Assembly (NCBI RefSeq): GCF_964355755.1
Contig: NC_092680.1
Location: 7,667,001-7,731,000 of the forward strand
Source of the DNA: Antedon mediterranea
Lineage: Eukaryota; Echinodermata; Crinoidea; Comatulida; Antedonidae
DNA: 64,000 bases
Direction of reading: 5' to 3'
The notes under the pieces are model-generated. The model saw only the letters and a program-made list of their open reading frames with translations, did not search any database and had not been told where the DNA came from. Shown in pieces: positions 1-14,100 of the stretch. Each line of letters starts with the position of its first letter. Position 1 is the stretch's first letter. The position numbers were made by a program, and so were the translations under genes.

Positions 1-1890
1 ATCAGACTTACAAAATAATTTCAGAATTAATTTCATAGATCGAGTTTTAAAGATGGAAAAAAGTCGATGGCCGAGGTTATTACTTGATTCTTTAATTGCC
101 TTCAATTGTGATTTTAATGACTTCAATTATAAGATTCTAAGCTGTATAGAAAATTTAGTGAAGCTTCAATTCAAAATTGGAGTGAAGAAGTAACCAGTAA
201 GTCTTTACTTAGTGATTATATTACATTAAAAACAATTCCTAATCTTGAGAATTACTTGTTAGATAATACGGACTTTGAGGGGGTAAATCTTAAGTTTAAA
301 TTACGATCAAATACTCTCCTGCTTGAAGGTAGAATATGTAATTGGACACCAGAATGTAATGGTTTGTGTAAACTTTGTAGTGATAATTGTAAAGAAAATA
401 TCAGACACTTTTTATTTGAATGTCCTGCGTTCAATGAGATACTGTAAGGACCGATGAAAATACAAAGTTAAAGACCCCTTCCCTGCAATTTTGGACGTTT
501 TTTTGGAAAATAATACATATATATCACTTTAAAAACATTAAACCATGTCATTCCTTGTCTTAAATGTACGTTTTATGGTAAATTATGATAAAAAGTGAGA
601 AACAATGCACTACCTAACTAGCTCGCGGCGATCGACCTCTCGTGGACGGTCTTAGGCCTAGCCTAGCTAGGCTTAGTTTTGTAGGCCTAGCTGGTAAACA
701 TCGATAACGTACGAACATCGTACGCTAGCTATATACCTAGCCTGACGTTGTATAGTTGCTGCATTAATTGTCTTTCTATTTTTGCCAGACTCCGTTGATA
801 CAAATTGGTGAAAACCCGGTATTTTCGCTGAAAAGTTAGGAGTCTTCCATTTGTTTTGGCCTCACGATCGATCGAAAAGTGGGCGAATTACAGGTGAAAA
901 ACAAAAATATCAATCTGCACGCAATGCATTTTGGGATTTATAGCGGGCCGCTATAATTATTAGAATCGATTTATTTTTCACATTTTTAACCGTTTAAAGA
1001 CGAAAAAAGTTATCGCAATAGGACCATATAGTATTATTTTTACATTAAATATAGTTTGTGATCTTAAATTAGATCTAAAAAACGTAGGGAAGGGGGCTTT
1101 AAAGTTACAACTGCAATCATTTGATTATAATGAAATTTGGGAGTTATTCATTAATGGGAACACTGATGTTAAATTACATCTTACTCTGGGAAGTGATAAT
1201 TATCTCTTCAGAAAGGAAGTTATGAATATTCTTGATAGGTTTTGTAAAGCATATGTTAAAAGATTATGGAAAAACCGCTCTCAATTAATTAATCCAAAAA
1301 ATAGATAAATTAAGAGGCGCCTGGTTCTGTATTGCAGTGTCATTTTGTAATATTAGTAAAATTAGGTTTAGTTTTTTAGATAACTAATTATTTAAAAGTG
1401 TCTGTTAATTGTTTTCGTCATAATAATTCTTTTACTTTTGCCTAGTTATATTTGTATAAACAGTTACTGTAAATACAATAGTATGCATATTAACAGTTAT
1501 GGTCTAAGTGGTTGCATAAATAATTATACTGGTTCTAATCTAATTTTCTGTTTGTTAACTGGTTATTATATTTTTCCTATTGTAATTATGGAGGAAAAAA
1601 TGTTGTTTTATTCATATTTCCGTCATGTTGTAAGTAAGGTGGGTTTTGTAGATTAAGAGTAATCATGTACTGTATTTAAATTATATGTTGTACTTGTTAT
1701 TTTTAGAGAAGAGGAGGGAGGGGAATGAATGGGTTTTATTACATGTTACCGTATGTAGTTTAAGTAAGAACACCTATGTTTTTTGTCTATTTTGTGCTTT
1801 CTTATATATATTTTTTGTTGGACGCACCTTCAAAATGTAAAGTGTGCCACTATTACAAAAGTGAAGTTCCGAAGTAAATTATATTATATT
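1..1890 (+). pseudogene. LINE reverse-transcriptase C-terminal relic with 3' UTR, interrupted by a DNA transposon
   Basis: Residual frames (2-190, then about 158-447 after a frameshift) read as the C-terminal region of a LINE pol protein. A cysteine/histidine cluster typical of LINE 3' regions (ECNGLCKLC ... RHFLFECPAF) lies at about 349-435. The frame resumes after the inserted element at 1103-1308 with a terminal segment ending LWKNRSQLINPKNR and TAA. An AT-rich 3' UTR follows, ending in a short ATTAT-type repeat near 1880. It is decayed by a frameshift, a stop and an insertion. It lies in the intron upstream of the first VPS33B exon seen here. The clade is not certain; a CR1/Rex-like type is possible. 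Confidence 0.75.
468..1102. mobile_element. 627-bp TTAA-flanked TIR element inserted in the LINE (piggyBac-like MITE)
   Basis: TTAA at 468-471 is followed by AGACCCCTTCCCT. The right end reads AGGGAAGGGGGCT followed by TTAA at 1099-1102. The termini are inverted repeats with one mismatch over 13 bp. TTAA target duplications are the hallmark of piggyBac transposons. No transposase frame is present. The terminus does not open with the usual CCC, so the family assignment is inference; the element boundaries are direct. Confidence 0.7.
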
Positions 1891-2072
1891 ATGTCTAATT
1901 CACAAAAAAAAAATGGATTTATTAGTTATCCACATTCAGCGGATAACTCCTTGTAACTGTCCTGTTTCATCATCTTTTTTTTTTCTGTATTATTCTTCTT
2001 TCTTTCTGTCATTTTTGTGCAGAGCGATCTCTAAAACGTGTAGAGAAAAAAAATCATTTTATTGTTTTGTAG

Positions 2073-2118
2073 ATGTACATATGTGAGGTGATTATGGAGG
2101 AAGAAGGTGTTTATGGAG
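2073..2118 (+). CDS. VPS33B: VPS33B exon a (first in window)
   Basis: Acceptor ...gttttgtag precedes the exon and donor g|gtgagt follows it. It encodes MYICEVIMEEEGVYG plus one base of the next codon. The ATG at its start is an internal position, since the vertebrate protein continues upstream without a break, so it should not be taken as the start codon. Confidence 0.85.
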
Positions 2119-5100
2119 GTGAGTGGTTATTAATGTTGATACAAAGACTTACCATGTTCTATTGTAATTCTATGTTCTATCCATATTCAGTTAATATAAG
2201 TTGATTAATAAAAAATATCAATAAACATATTGTATTTTTTTAGATTTTATTACCATTTGTAGATGCTAGTTTTCAATTTTAATTGGACAATATTTTTCTG
2301 AATTAAGATATTGATTAAAACAAAATAATGACAGCAACTATAGACTATATACTATATACAATTTTGACCTAAAAGTGCTATCACTAGATATTGATGGACT
2401 ATATTGATATTGTTGTTTTAAAATTATTCTATGGCCTAAACAACAATATCAATATAGTTCATCAATATCTAGTGTGATAAGCACTTTTAGGTCAAAATGT
2501 TATATAGTCTATAGTTGCTGACATTATTTTGTTTTATATCAATATATTGATAGTGTTGTTTAGGCCATAGATTAATGCAAAACAAGCTTAAGAATGTGTT
2601 ATAAACAATTTAAAAATGATACCGATTGTAAAATATTTACTATGAAATTACTCAGTACCATATGCATATACTGTATATTTATATATGGACTGGTTCAAAA
2701 ATGTTGTACCGATATTGATATTGTATGAAGAACAAATGTATATATATATAAAAAAAAGAGACAATAAAAATGGGTTACTCCCATTGAAAGGGAAAAAAAA
2801 GGGCTTAGGCTATTTGGTGCCTCACTTACATGGATAAACCAAAAATTGCCTATACTCCTTGAAGGGAGAGAGAGACATCTTGAACATTCCTATATATAAA
2901 TGGTACAGTCCACAAACCACTACTGCAAAGTCCAGGAGTTACTGGGTCTCTATCCAGATTGTTACCTATAAGCATTATTTGTGTAAAAAGCATTGGTTTA
3001 AAACATAAACACATTTTGCTGAAAAAAAGTTCATCAATTCAATTTATTTCATTTCAGATGTTACGTTTGAGGAATGCAAGCTGGGACTTATTCCATTAGA
3101 CAATGACATTCTATCCTTAGAACTTCCAGAATTTTTCAAATCCTTTTATCTGGTATGTTCTCTTAAATTTTTATTTGGAACTGAATTTCCGGAATTATTA
3201 TAAAATTATTATTTCTAAGAGAAATATTTGCATGCCATCATAAAAAAAAACTTAGACAAAGAAGAAGATAATAACAGCACATCAACAGGGTATCATTTAA
3301 AATACAGAGAGTAAATTAATACAATTTTAAACCTGGTAATAGCCACATAATTTGAATATTAAAACACTATTACTTTTTATGTTCTTTTTCTCTTTATTTA
3401 TGTCTGTATATGTTATTGTAAACTCAAATTTATGTATACCCAGTTGAAACGTGGCATTTAGTAATCTTATCTTAATTTTCATTTGAATAAAAAGCCCATA
3501 GTTGGCATTATGGTAGTAATTAAGTTGACCTAAAAATATTATAATTTGTGTTTAATACAGCATGGGGATCAGAGCTGGATAAGTCCAATTGTTAATTCAT
3601 TGATTAACCTTCAAGTTATATTCCACAAAATTCCCAATATATCCAGCCAAGGACGATGCGCAAAAGTGAGTAAAACTAATTTGTGTTAATAGTTCTTCCT
3701 TTAACAGCTTTGATTTGCACTTGCAATTTGTAATTGTCTAAAATTTTAGTTTAAATGATGTAAAATTTACCTAGGTGAAGAACAAATTTATTGTTTGATG
3801 ACATTTTGTTGCATTTTTGTTAATCTATGAAAAAGAAGTGTAAATAAAATGCTATTGAATAGGCTATTTTAATGTTACATAATATTACATAATGTTACAT
3901 AATAGTTATTCACTCTGACCAAAAATTGGATGGACAAACATAAATTATACCTGATAAAAAAACTCAAACATTTAACATAATTTGAAAAAAAAAAGCCAAA
4001 TTTAAAAAAGAAATATACATATAGACTTACTCTCACTCGCTCAATCTTTTCATCTTAACGTGTCTTCCTCTTCTGTGCTTGACATTAAAACTGCCCTTAA
4101 GATGTAACCTATAAGTTATTACACTTATATTAATTATTATAACTAGATGGTACGCTCGCTTCGCTCGCGTACCATCTAGGTCGTGCCCACAGATGGTTCT
4201 CGAATACACAGTAATTTCAGCGTAAAAAAATGCTTTTTTTAATGTACGTACTGCAGGACAATAATAGTTATTATTGTTTACAGAAACGAATAAATAGACA
4301 CGATGATTTATGTATTAAACTGAAATTAGCACACTGGGAATTACTTCCGAAAGAGAAACTTTTCAAAAAATGAGTCCAAATTTGTTATTTGGACTCATTT
4401 AAACAAACCCAATTTGTGTTTTGTGTGTAACATTAGTTTTGAGGGATGGGGAAGAGGATATGGGTACAAAGAAGAACAATGTTTTAATATATTATTTATC
4501 TACTCAGTAACGAAATATGTTTTTCACTTTGATAGGCCTATAAAGAATATACCACTTGATACAGTAACACATTTGCGATTTAATACTTTGTTAAAACTGT
4601 CACTGTTATAGTCCATTGAAATAGCATGTACATGTAACGATACACGTACCACTACAACGTTTATATTCTTTGTAATTATTAATTAATACAAACGTTGAGA
4701 AGCAACTGTCAGTAGTACAGTTTATTTGTATATTGTACGTTTTATATAACAGTAGGGCCTACTCACAGGCCTATAAATAATATACCACTTGATACAGTAA
4801 CACATTTGCGACTTAATACTTTGTTAAAACTGTCACTGTCATAGTCGATTGAAATAGCATAGTACATGTAACGATACACGTACCACTACAACGTTTATAT
4901 TCTTTGTAATTATTAATTAATACAAACGTTGAAAAGCAACTGTCAGTACTACAGTTTATTTGTATATTGTACGTTCTATATAACAGTAGGGCCTACACTC
5001 ACAGTAATACGTTTATTTGTACATGATTGTGTTATACATCTAACAGTACCCACACTCACAGTAAATTCAATGGCGACCACAAATGTTAATACGTATTTAC

Positions 5101-8100
5101 AGTAATGTCCTTCTCTTTGCCTATACGTTTATTTTGTTCTCCGTGTCAGTTTGTTTTATAAGTTTAATCATTATGAATACACTGTCTAAGACAAACGTAA
5201 AGTATCAATTGATGCTAGATAGCCACTGTACAACAAACCAAAACTTTAAACGCATGCGTCTACAGAAATCATAATCTTGATATATAATGTTGTTTTATAG
5301 TGTCTTGATTATGACTGAGCCAATATAATTCCTAGGGATAATAAAGTATTGTATTCAATTTTATTTGATTCCCTGTTTGTTTGAGAAGAGAGTAATAACC
5401 AGTTAAACAATCGCTAATCGATAATTATCATATTTTATATTATATACAATCAATTATTAAACACTAGATGGTACGCTCGCTTCGCTCGCATACCATCTAG
5501 GTCGTGCCCACAGATGGTTCTCGAATACACAGTAATTTCAGCGTAAAAAATGCTTTTTTTAATGTACGTACTGCAGGACGATAATAGTTATTATTGTTTA
5601 CAGAAACGAATAAATAGACACGATGATTTATGTATTAAACTGAAATTAGCACACTGGAAATTACTTCCGAAAGAGAAACTTGTCACAAAATGAGTACAGT
5701 AACACATTTGCGACTTAATACTTTTTTAAAACTGTCACTGTCATAGTCGATTGAAATAGCATAGTACATGTAACGATACACGTACCACTACAACGTTTAT
5801 ATTCTTTGTAATTATTAATTAATACAAACGTTGAGAAGCAACTGTCAGTACTACAGTTTATTTGTATATTGTACGTTCTATATAACAGTAGGGCCTACAC
5901 TCACAGTAATACGTTTATTTGTACATGATTGTGTTATACATCTAACAGTACCCACACTCACAGTAAATTCAATGGCGACCACAAATGTTAATACGTATTT
6001 ACAGTAATGTCCAAGTATTGCAATACTTATCTATATGGTTTTAGGTTAATTCTCCAAGGGCCAATAAATTTACCTACAGTTGGTGGTACTTGTGTTAAAG
6101 CAAAGAGTTATTATTGGAATGTTCCATTCATCGGAAATCAATACATTTGTATAAATGTATATTAAATCTATCAAAATAGTATGTTTTTAAGAAAATAGGT
6201 CTGTCTTCAACATTATGATGCTGTACTCGAGCTGTTCAACCGGTTTTCATCCATTAAAAACAATTATCGTAGGAGGAGATAGGAAAATGCGAAGCATCCT
6301 CGTATTATTGTATGCGGGTATTTTTCAAGATAGACATGCATTGGACAGTGTATACCACGATCGGAAAACACCCCTATTTGGGGCAAATCGTTGAACAATC
6401 TATATATAAATTTACGTAAGGGCAAAATTCGTTAAATCGCGCCTTACTTCTAGAATTTTTACTCGATGGTATATAAAGTTGTTTCGTACTTTCGGTACTG
6501 ATTTTAACCACCTGATGTAACCCTGTTTACTAATTAAATTAAGTTAGATAATTAGTTATTGACCATTAAAACTAATTTAGGTTCAACGATTTGCCCCAAA
6601 TAGGGGTGTTTTCCGATCGTGGTATACACTGTCTAATGGATGTCCATCTTGAAATATACCCGCCACAAAAATGCGAGGAGGCTTCGCAATTTCCTATCTC
6701 CTACGATAATTGTTTTTAATAGCTGAAAACCGGTTGAACAGCTAGAGTACAGCATCATAATGTTGAAGACAGGCCGATTTTCTTAAAAAAATACTATTTT
6801 GATAGATTTAATATACGATTATACAAATGTATTGATTTGCGAAGAATGGAACATCCCAATCTCTCAGTCTGCCAGAGTTTGGTTTAACACAAGTAGGTGA
6901 ATTTATGAGCCCTTGGTTTAACACATACAGTAGGTAAATATATGGACCCTTTGAGAATAAACTTACAATACTTTGACAATACTGTAAATACCTATTAACT
7001 ATTTTTGGTCCTCATTTGAATCGAACATTTCTTACTGTGAATGTTCGTACTGTTAGATGTAATATAAAAATATATACAAATAAACTTTATTACTGAGATT
7101 GTGGATAGGCTCTACTGTTAGATATATAAACACATCATTATATACAAATAAACTTTATACTGACAGTTCCTCCTCAACGTTTGTATTAATTAATAATTAC
7201 CAAAAATATAAACGTCGTAGTGGTGTATTGTGACATGTACTTAAATATTTCAATCGATTATGACAGTGACAGTATTAACAAAGTATTAAATCGCAAACGT
7301 TTTACTGTATTTAGAGGTATATTATTTATAGGCCTATAAAACATGAAAAAAATATTTCGTTACTGCGTGGATAAAGAATATATTTAAAAATTGTTCCTCT
7401 TTGTACCTATCCGCTTTCCCATCCCTCAACCCTAATGTTACATACAAAACACAAATTGGGTTTCTTTAAATGAGTCCAAATAAAAAATTTAGACTCATTT
7501 TGTGATAAGTTTCTCCTTCGGAAGTAATTCCCAGGGTGCTAATTTTAGTTGACTACATAAATCATCGTGTCTATTTATTCGTTTCTGTAAACGCCAATGT
7601 ATTATAGTCCTGTGGGACGTACATTTGAAATCGCCAGTTTTGTTACGCTGAAATTACTGTGTATTCGAGAACACCATCTGTGGGCACGACCTAGATGGTA
7701 CGCGAGCGAAGCGAGCGTACCATCTAGTAACAATAAATCATAATAACAATAATTACTATAATTAAAAAAATAATAACTACAACAGTAGTAATAACTATAA
7801 TTTTTATGTGTTTAAATTTTTAATGTAAATATGTATAATTATGTTTGTATGATGTAGTATATTTAAGCGGATATTAGCCCTTGATGGCATTTGCAGCAAT
7901 AGAGAAATTGAATTGAATTGAATTGGTTAAAAACATGCATAAAAACTTGTTAAAACTTGCTAAAAACAGTACAATTACAATACAAATATATGTAACATTA
8001 TACGATAAAAGAAGTGAAAAAACAAAAAGAAAAAAAAAAAAATGATAATAATATAATAACAGTATTTGTAACGCGCCTATTCCAGCAGTAAGTGATCAAA

Positions 8101-11100
8101 GGCGCGGTGTATGAGAGAGCTCAATCTGAAAGAAAAAGATGAATTTTCAAGGCAGATTTAAAGGCGAGAGTAGACGAACATGATCTAGTAGGTCATTCCA
8201 TAAGCGAGAGGCAGCAGAAGTGAAGGTGCTTAGCCATACGTTTTAGAAAAAAATGTAATTGACCTAAGCATGGATGGTTACTTAAACTTGCTGCCATCTT
8301 CATTTCTTTGTACAGGCCTTTGAAAAAAACTTATATAAAAACTTGTTTTGAATGTTTGACCATTACCTATATGGCTTGACCCATTTCAGATGGTATTGGA
8401 AATGACTAAAACTATAGAGAATTTACAAGGAGGTGTGCTTGGGGATCCTGACCACCAGATTGGTCATCTGTTTTTGATTGATAGAGAAGTAGATATGGTA
8501 ACTCCGCTCTGCACGCAGACAACGTATGAGGGTCTCGTAGACGAAACGTTTGGAATCAATTGTGGTATGTTAATGGATTTAAAATAGCTAGCTTGTCTTG
8601 ATATTAGAGAAGCAGTGTGGTGATGTGAGACTCCGTTTTCTGACTTCTTTTCTGTTGTCTTGGTCAATTTGTTCAGTTTATTAGGCTTTTTCCTGGTTTA
8701 TTTAACAATAACACTTTCTTTGTTTTTACACGTGTGTTAACATCACACAGAGACTATTTGTATTTTTCTCTATACAAATTTAAAACCATTAACCATGATG
8801 AGGTTTGCCAAACCTAAAAAAAACAATTGTCAAACCATAATTTAAAAGGACAAAAAATACATGATGAAAAAATAACATGATGAAAAATACAAAACTAAAA
8901 AGTCAACCAGATGTGTTTTGAAAATCATATCAAATGATATATAGTTCTGCACTTAATATTTTAGAGTAAGGTATGCAATTATTTTAACGATTGTATCTAT
9001 TTTATATAATATTATCATTATACAGTAAGCATTGAGAAGTGTATATCTGTTTTAAAAAATGATTTTGTTTGATAAGTAGAGAATGCATATTCAATAATAA
9101 TCCCAGTGGCGTAATGCAGAGACCTGAGACCCCTGGTTTAGGAAACTTAAGTGGCCCCCCCCCCCCCTTTTCGGCATATTTTATTGCCTGTTTTTTCCTC
9201 TGGGCACTGCTCATGGGCCCTATAGGCTCTGGGGCCCCTGGGTTTAACCAGTGTGAGAGCTCACCACTGGTGGGTGAGTGGCCGAGCGGTTAAGACAGTG
9301 GAACCGTAATCACGTAGCCATAACATCGGCAGGGGTTCGAGGCTCACTCACTCCATGGTTCTGGTGGTAGAACGAGTCTTCTCGGATAAGGACTATAAAC
9401 CGTAGGTCCAGTGTACACAACTTGCTCGTGTGCACTTTAAAGAACCTAGTACATCTTTCGAGACGAGTAGGGCGTTACCCCGGTGTATTAGTACATCACA
9501 GCCACTGATCACCAACTGGGCCCTCTGGGAGATCAGTCTTTGACTGAAGAGGTCACCCAGTATAAAGATAAAACAAACAAAAAACATAACCTTTTATTGC
9601 ATTTTATGAAGTGTACATTAAATTTCATACAACTACACTATAGAATTTATCCATTATTATTTATATTGTGTAAATTTATATCATATCTATATATTTAATT
9701 GTTAGTTTTATCGGATTTTAGGATATTGTGAGTTTGGAAAAGACGTCACAGGGACGGATAAAAATATAAAGCTTTTATTGAATTATGAAGATGACGTAAG
9801 TATTTACAAGTTACAAATGTTTATGAGGTCACTAGTGCAATTGATCTTACTTTAATTACTTTTGTATCTTTGTCTTTTTCCTATTCAAAAATTGATCTGC
9901 TGGAGTATTTAAAATTTTTTTTTTATTTCTTTCAGGTATTTGAAGAAATAAGAAACCGCCATATAACAAATGTGTTTTCATTCCTCAAGGCCCAAGCACA
10001 ACATGTGCAAAGTGGTTATATGGTGAGCAAAGTAAACCTCATTAGAGGTTGTTAATGTTGTGGGGGGTGGGGGTGGAGGAATGATATGACAATATATATA
10101 TATATAGCACTGGTATGTTGCGATTAAGCTGTATTTTATATTACTATTTTTATTCAATTCAATGAAAACTTGCACATAGCAATCAAAAGCTGAATTGAAG
10201 TAATTGTACAGATCATAAAGCACATAGTAGTAAAAACCATAACAATATGTATACAATAAAACTAAAATTCAAAATGTTGCAAAGCCAATACTGAATCAAT
10301 CTTCAAGAATAGTAGTGAAAACCAACCCATCTAATAAACCAGTCAACAACAAACAATGCACTTAGTCTACTGTGAGGTATCCTTGTTTAATTAATGACAG
10401 AATTAAGACAAGATTTTGAAAATATTTGTTACCTTTCATATAATAAAATGTTGTATTAATAATGTACTGTGTTTGTAACATTCACATAATAATCATCATG
10501 TTGACACCAATTAAGTCAAATTAGCAATGTTGAATAATAATATAATAATAATATGTGGAATTGTCAATGTATCTTATTATTTTTATAGAAAGGTAAAAAT
10601 ATTACTCAGATTGGTCAGATGAAGGATTTTGTGAGTAATGAACTGAAAGACCTAAAACAACAGTCTAAATCATTAACAATTCGTAAGTATTTTTTAAACA
10701 TTTCTGTGTACCAGATTACTCACTAATTGTGTCCAAAGAGTTTATATAGATTAGCTAGAGGGCACACTTCAATTTTATCGCAGTTCAAAAGGTGATTCTT
10801 CATGGAAAGAAAAGATGATGACTTCAATCGACCATTTGATACGCTAGTTACATCAACGTAAAGCTCTGTCTACAGTATCAAACTTTAAAAATGTGCCCAT
10901 ATATGGACATGATGATGTCATATCTCTATCTATTTTGAAAATATCACTACCATATTTAGGCAAATCACACTTTTTTTTGTCAAACTAGTTTGATAATTAA
11001 ATAGTAGACAGAGCTTAAGAACGTATCTAAATGATATGATAGGTAATTTATTGAATAAATCATTTAATTATTAAATCAGATATTGGAGCAAGTGAGAAGA

Positions 11101-14100
11101 TTTTACAGCAGACAACAAACGAACCAGATTCCAAGGAACATCTGCAAACTGAACATGGTAAGGTATTAAAGGGAGTTTGGATTCGGTGAAATATCTTCAA
11201 AATTGAACTGGCAAAAGTACCAAAATGAGGCTTCAATAAGGTGTCCTACTGCCACCTCTTTACACACTTAGCACACCAACTTTTTTTATTAGCCTACCTA
11301 AAGAGGTCGTAATGAGCATTCTCTAAACGAGCACTTTCTTATTACTATTCTCATTTTATACAAATTGATGGTCATAATATGAGTTCATTCACTGTTCTCA
11401 AGGATGACAACCCTGTTTCATACAAATTCCCTACATAAACATCTTATTGCAAGAGTGGAGTTATTTTCTGTTATGAAAACAAATCATGGCATCTGATTTG
11501 AACCAGGACCCTGGAATGGGTGCCAAGCTACAATTCCACTTCCCAAGCTACAAGTTTGCTTTACATATGCTTATCATCTCTAAAGCTCTGTCTACACTAT
11601 CAAACTTTATGTGACAATAAAATGTGAAGCGCCCATATATGGAAATGATGCCCATATTTGGCACATTACACTTTTTTTGTCAAACTAGTTTGATAGTGTA
11701 GACAGAGCTTAACTAGGCAAATATTTGAGTGTCTAGAAAACTCAGATCTAGAAAACTCAGATCTCAGATATATCTGAGATTCTAGATCTAGAAAACTCAG
11801 ATATTTGAGTTTTCTAGATCTAGAAATCTTAGATATATCTGAGATCTGAGTTTTCTAGATCTGAGTTTTCTAGACACCCCGAATATTTGCATAAATCAAA
11901 CATTAATGTGCTCTGTTAGGCATAGCAAAAAAAGTAGATTCAAAGATAAAATGCATATGCACATAACCTAATTATTTTTGTCTAGTGGGAAACAGGCTTT
12001 AGCAGGATGGTAATCTCCAGACTTTGAAAGCCTAGATTTCTTCTTTACATTTAATTTTTACTTTTCACCATTTAAACATTGTACTAATTTCAGTGGCCCT
12101 AAAGGGATAGTATATTTGTCACTTGCCGCATATCTATTTCCTATTGCAATCTATATATTAATTGTACTGTGCATTGAGGTTTCAGGTAAATGTGATTTTC
12201 AAAGGATTATTTCTTAAGTTTAGAACTGGGTAACTATCTAGTTCCAAATGTTAATACTCATATGCAAGAATGTTATACATAAACTAATATAATTTCAGAA
12301 TAATGGTTAATTTTGAATTTAATTTTTTATTCCATAGCAATCCTTGAAGGTATTGGATATAAAGAAAGTTTTAGCTTTATTGAGGAGAAACTTGACCGAC
12401 AGGTTAGCCACTAAATCTTAAGCTCTGTCTACACTATCTAACTAGTTTGACAACAAAGGCATGATGTGCCCAAAAATGGTAGTGATATGCCCACAATATG
12501 GTAGTGATATGACATCATCATGTCCATATATGGATACAACACATTTTGTTGTCACATGTTTGATAGTGTAGACACAGATTTACTTAATTTTGTGTCTTAC
12601 TATTATACTATACAGTATAATGAAAGTTATAACACACTATTACACATTATTTTATTGAAGGATTGTTGGTCATATGATATTCAATAAAATACTCCAATGA
12701 ACTCCAAATTGGTTAAGGCCTCGGCCTGCCCTTTCGCTAATACTTAATAGGTGTGTTACAAAATGAATAAGGAATGTTTAAGTATATGTATGTGCAATGG
12801 AAAAAATAATTTCATTCAAGTAATGTTAAAATTATTTGAGCAATTTGTTTTCAAAATGATTATGTTTGAGTATTAGACCGAGCTATTACATTTTGATCCC
12901 CAATTTCTTTTTGTACTCATGGGGATACAGTCTCTACTTTGATAATGAAATATTTACTCTCTTATTGTAATTTTAATTCTTTTACAAACACTCCAGGATG
13001 AGGCCGGTAAGGTTAGTTAATTTTGTAATTAAAAGCATGATTGCCATTGTTTGGAGGTTTGTATGCGAATGCAAAATGAATGTAATGTTTTGATTTACTC
13101 TTAAGGCATGTTTATTATGACGATAAAACAACAAATAGTGGCGGACCTAGGACTTTGAAATAGAGGGGCCCAAAAACTGGTGAAATGAAGGACTGAGCTT
13201 AATTTGATAACTTATCTTCTGCATTACAATTTGCAAAATATAAGGGAGGATCTGCCCCTGAATATACATATTATTTTCCATCAAAGACAGTATGAATGGT
13301 TATCATAATATGTTGAAAAATTGTCTAATTTCTTTGGTTTTTGGGAAAAAAAATGTATCTACTGTATTTATCATCGTTTGTGACCATCCAGGCATAATGG
13401 TACTTCTTTTTCAACTATAAACCATTTTGCAAACATTCTTTTAAATTTTTAATTTACTGAGCTTCACATAGTATTTCACAAACCTATTGTTGAAGACTTA
13501 CAAATAGCAAATATTAGCTTATTTGGACATTTTCAATAAGCAATTATAATATGAAAAAATTACTGGCAAATTGCTAGTTTGCTGAGTGGATTTAAAGCCA
13601 TGAGTCAAATCCTTACTTTTTACTACAAAATAAAATTTTTAATTAAGGTTCTTGGATTTACTAGTAATCCAAGATAGGATGAACATTGTTATTTTGGTGG
13701 CCATAATGATTAGCATCTCATTCTAATTCAAATCATCAAACTAATAAATTACTATACTTTATAAGTTTTTTTCTTTTTGCCTCTCTTAGATGAATTATAT
13801 TCTCTCACATCGCATGAATTTGTCTTTTAATGTATATTGTAGGTACTGTAGTAGTGGTTTATTTCCTTTACAAATGCATGTATAACTAGAAAGTCACTCC
13901 GAGAGTGCATACCTCCGTCTACTGTAAAATTCTTCTTGCATAAGATTGCTCCGGGAAAAAACAAAATATATTTGTTTGTGTCTTAATGCTGTTTGTGATT
14001 TAGGCTAATTTCACTACAAGCATGTGTATGCGAGTTTGGTGTAATGGTTATGTAACAAGCCTTTCAATATTAACAATAGCTTCAGTTGACTAACAATAAA

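Noticed and set aside
2073-2075. ATG at the first VPS33B exon as the translation start
   Set aside because: It is preceded by a good acceptor, and the family protein continues about 130 residues upstream, so it is an internal methionine.
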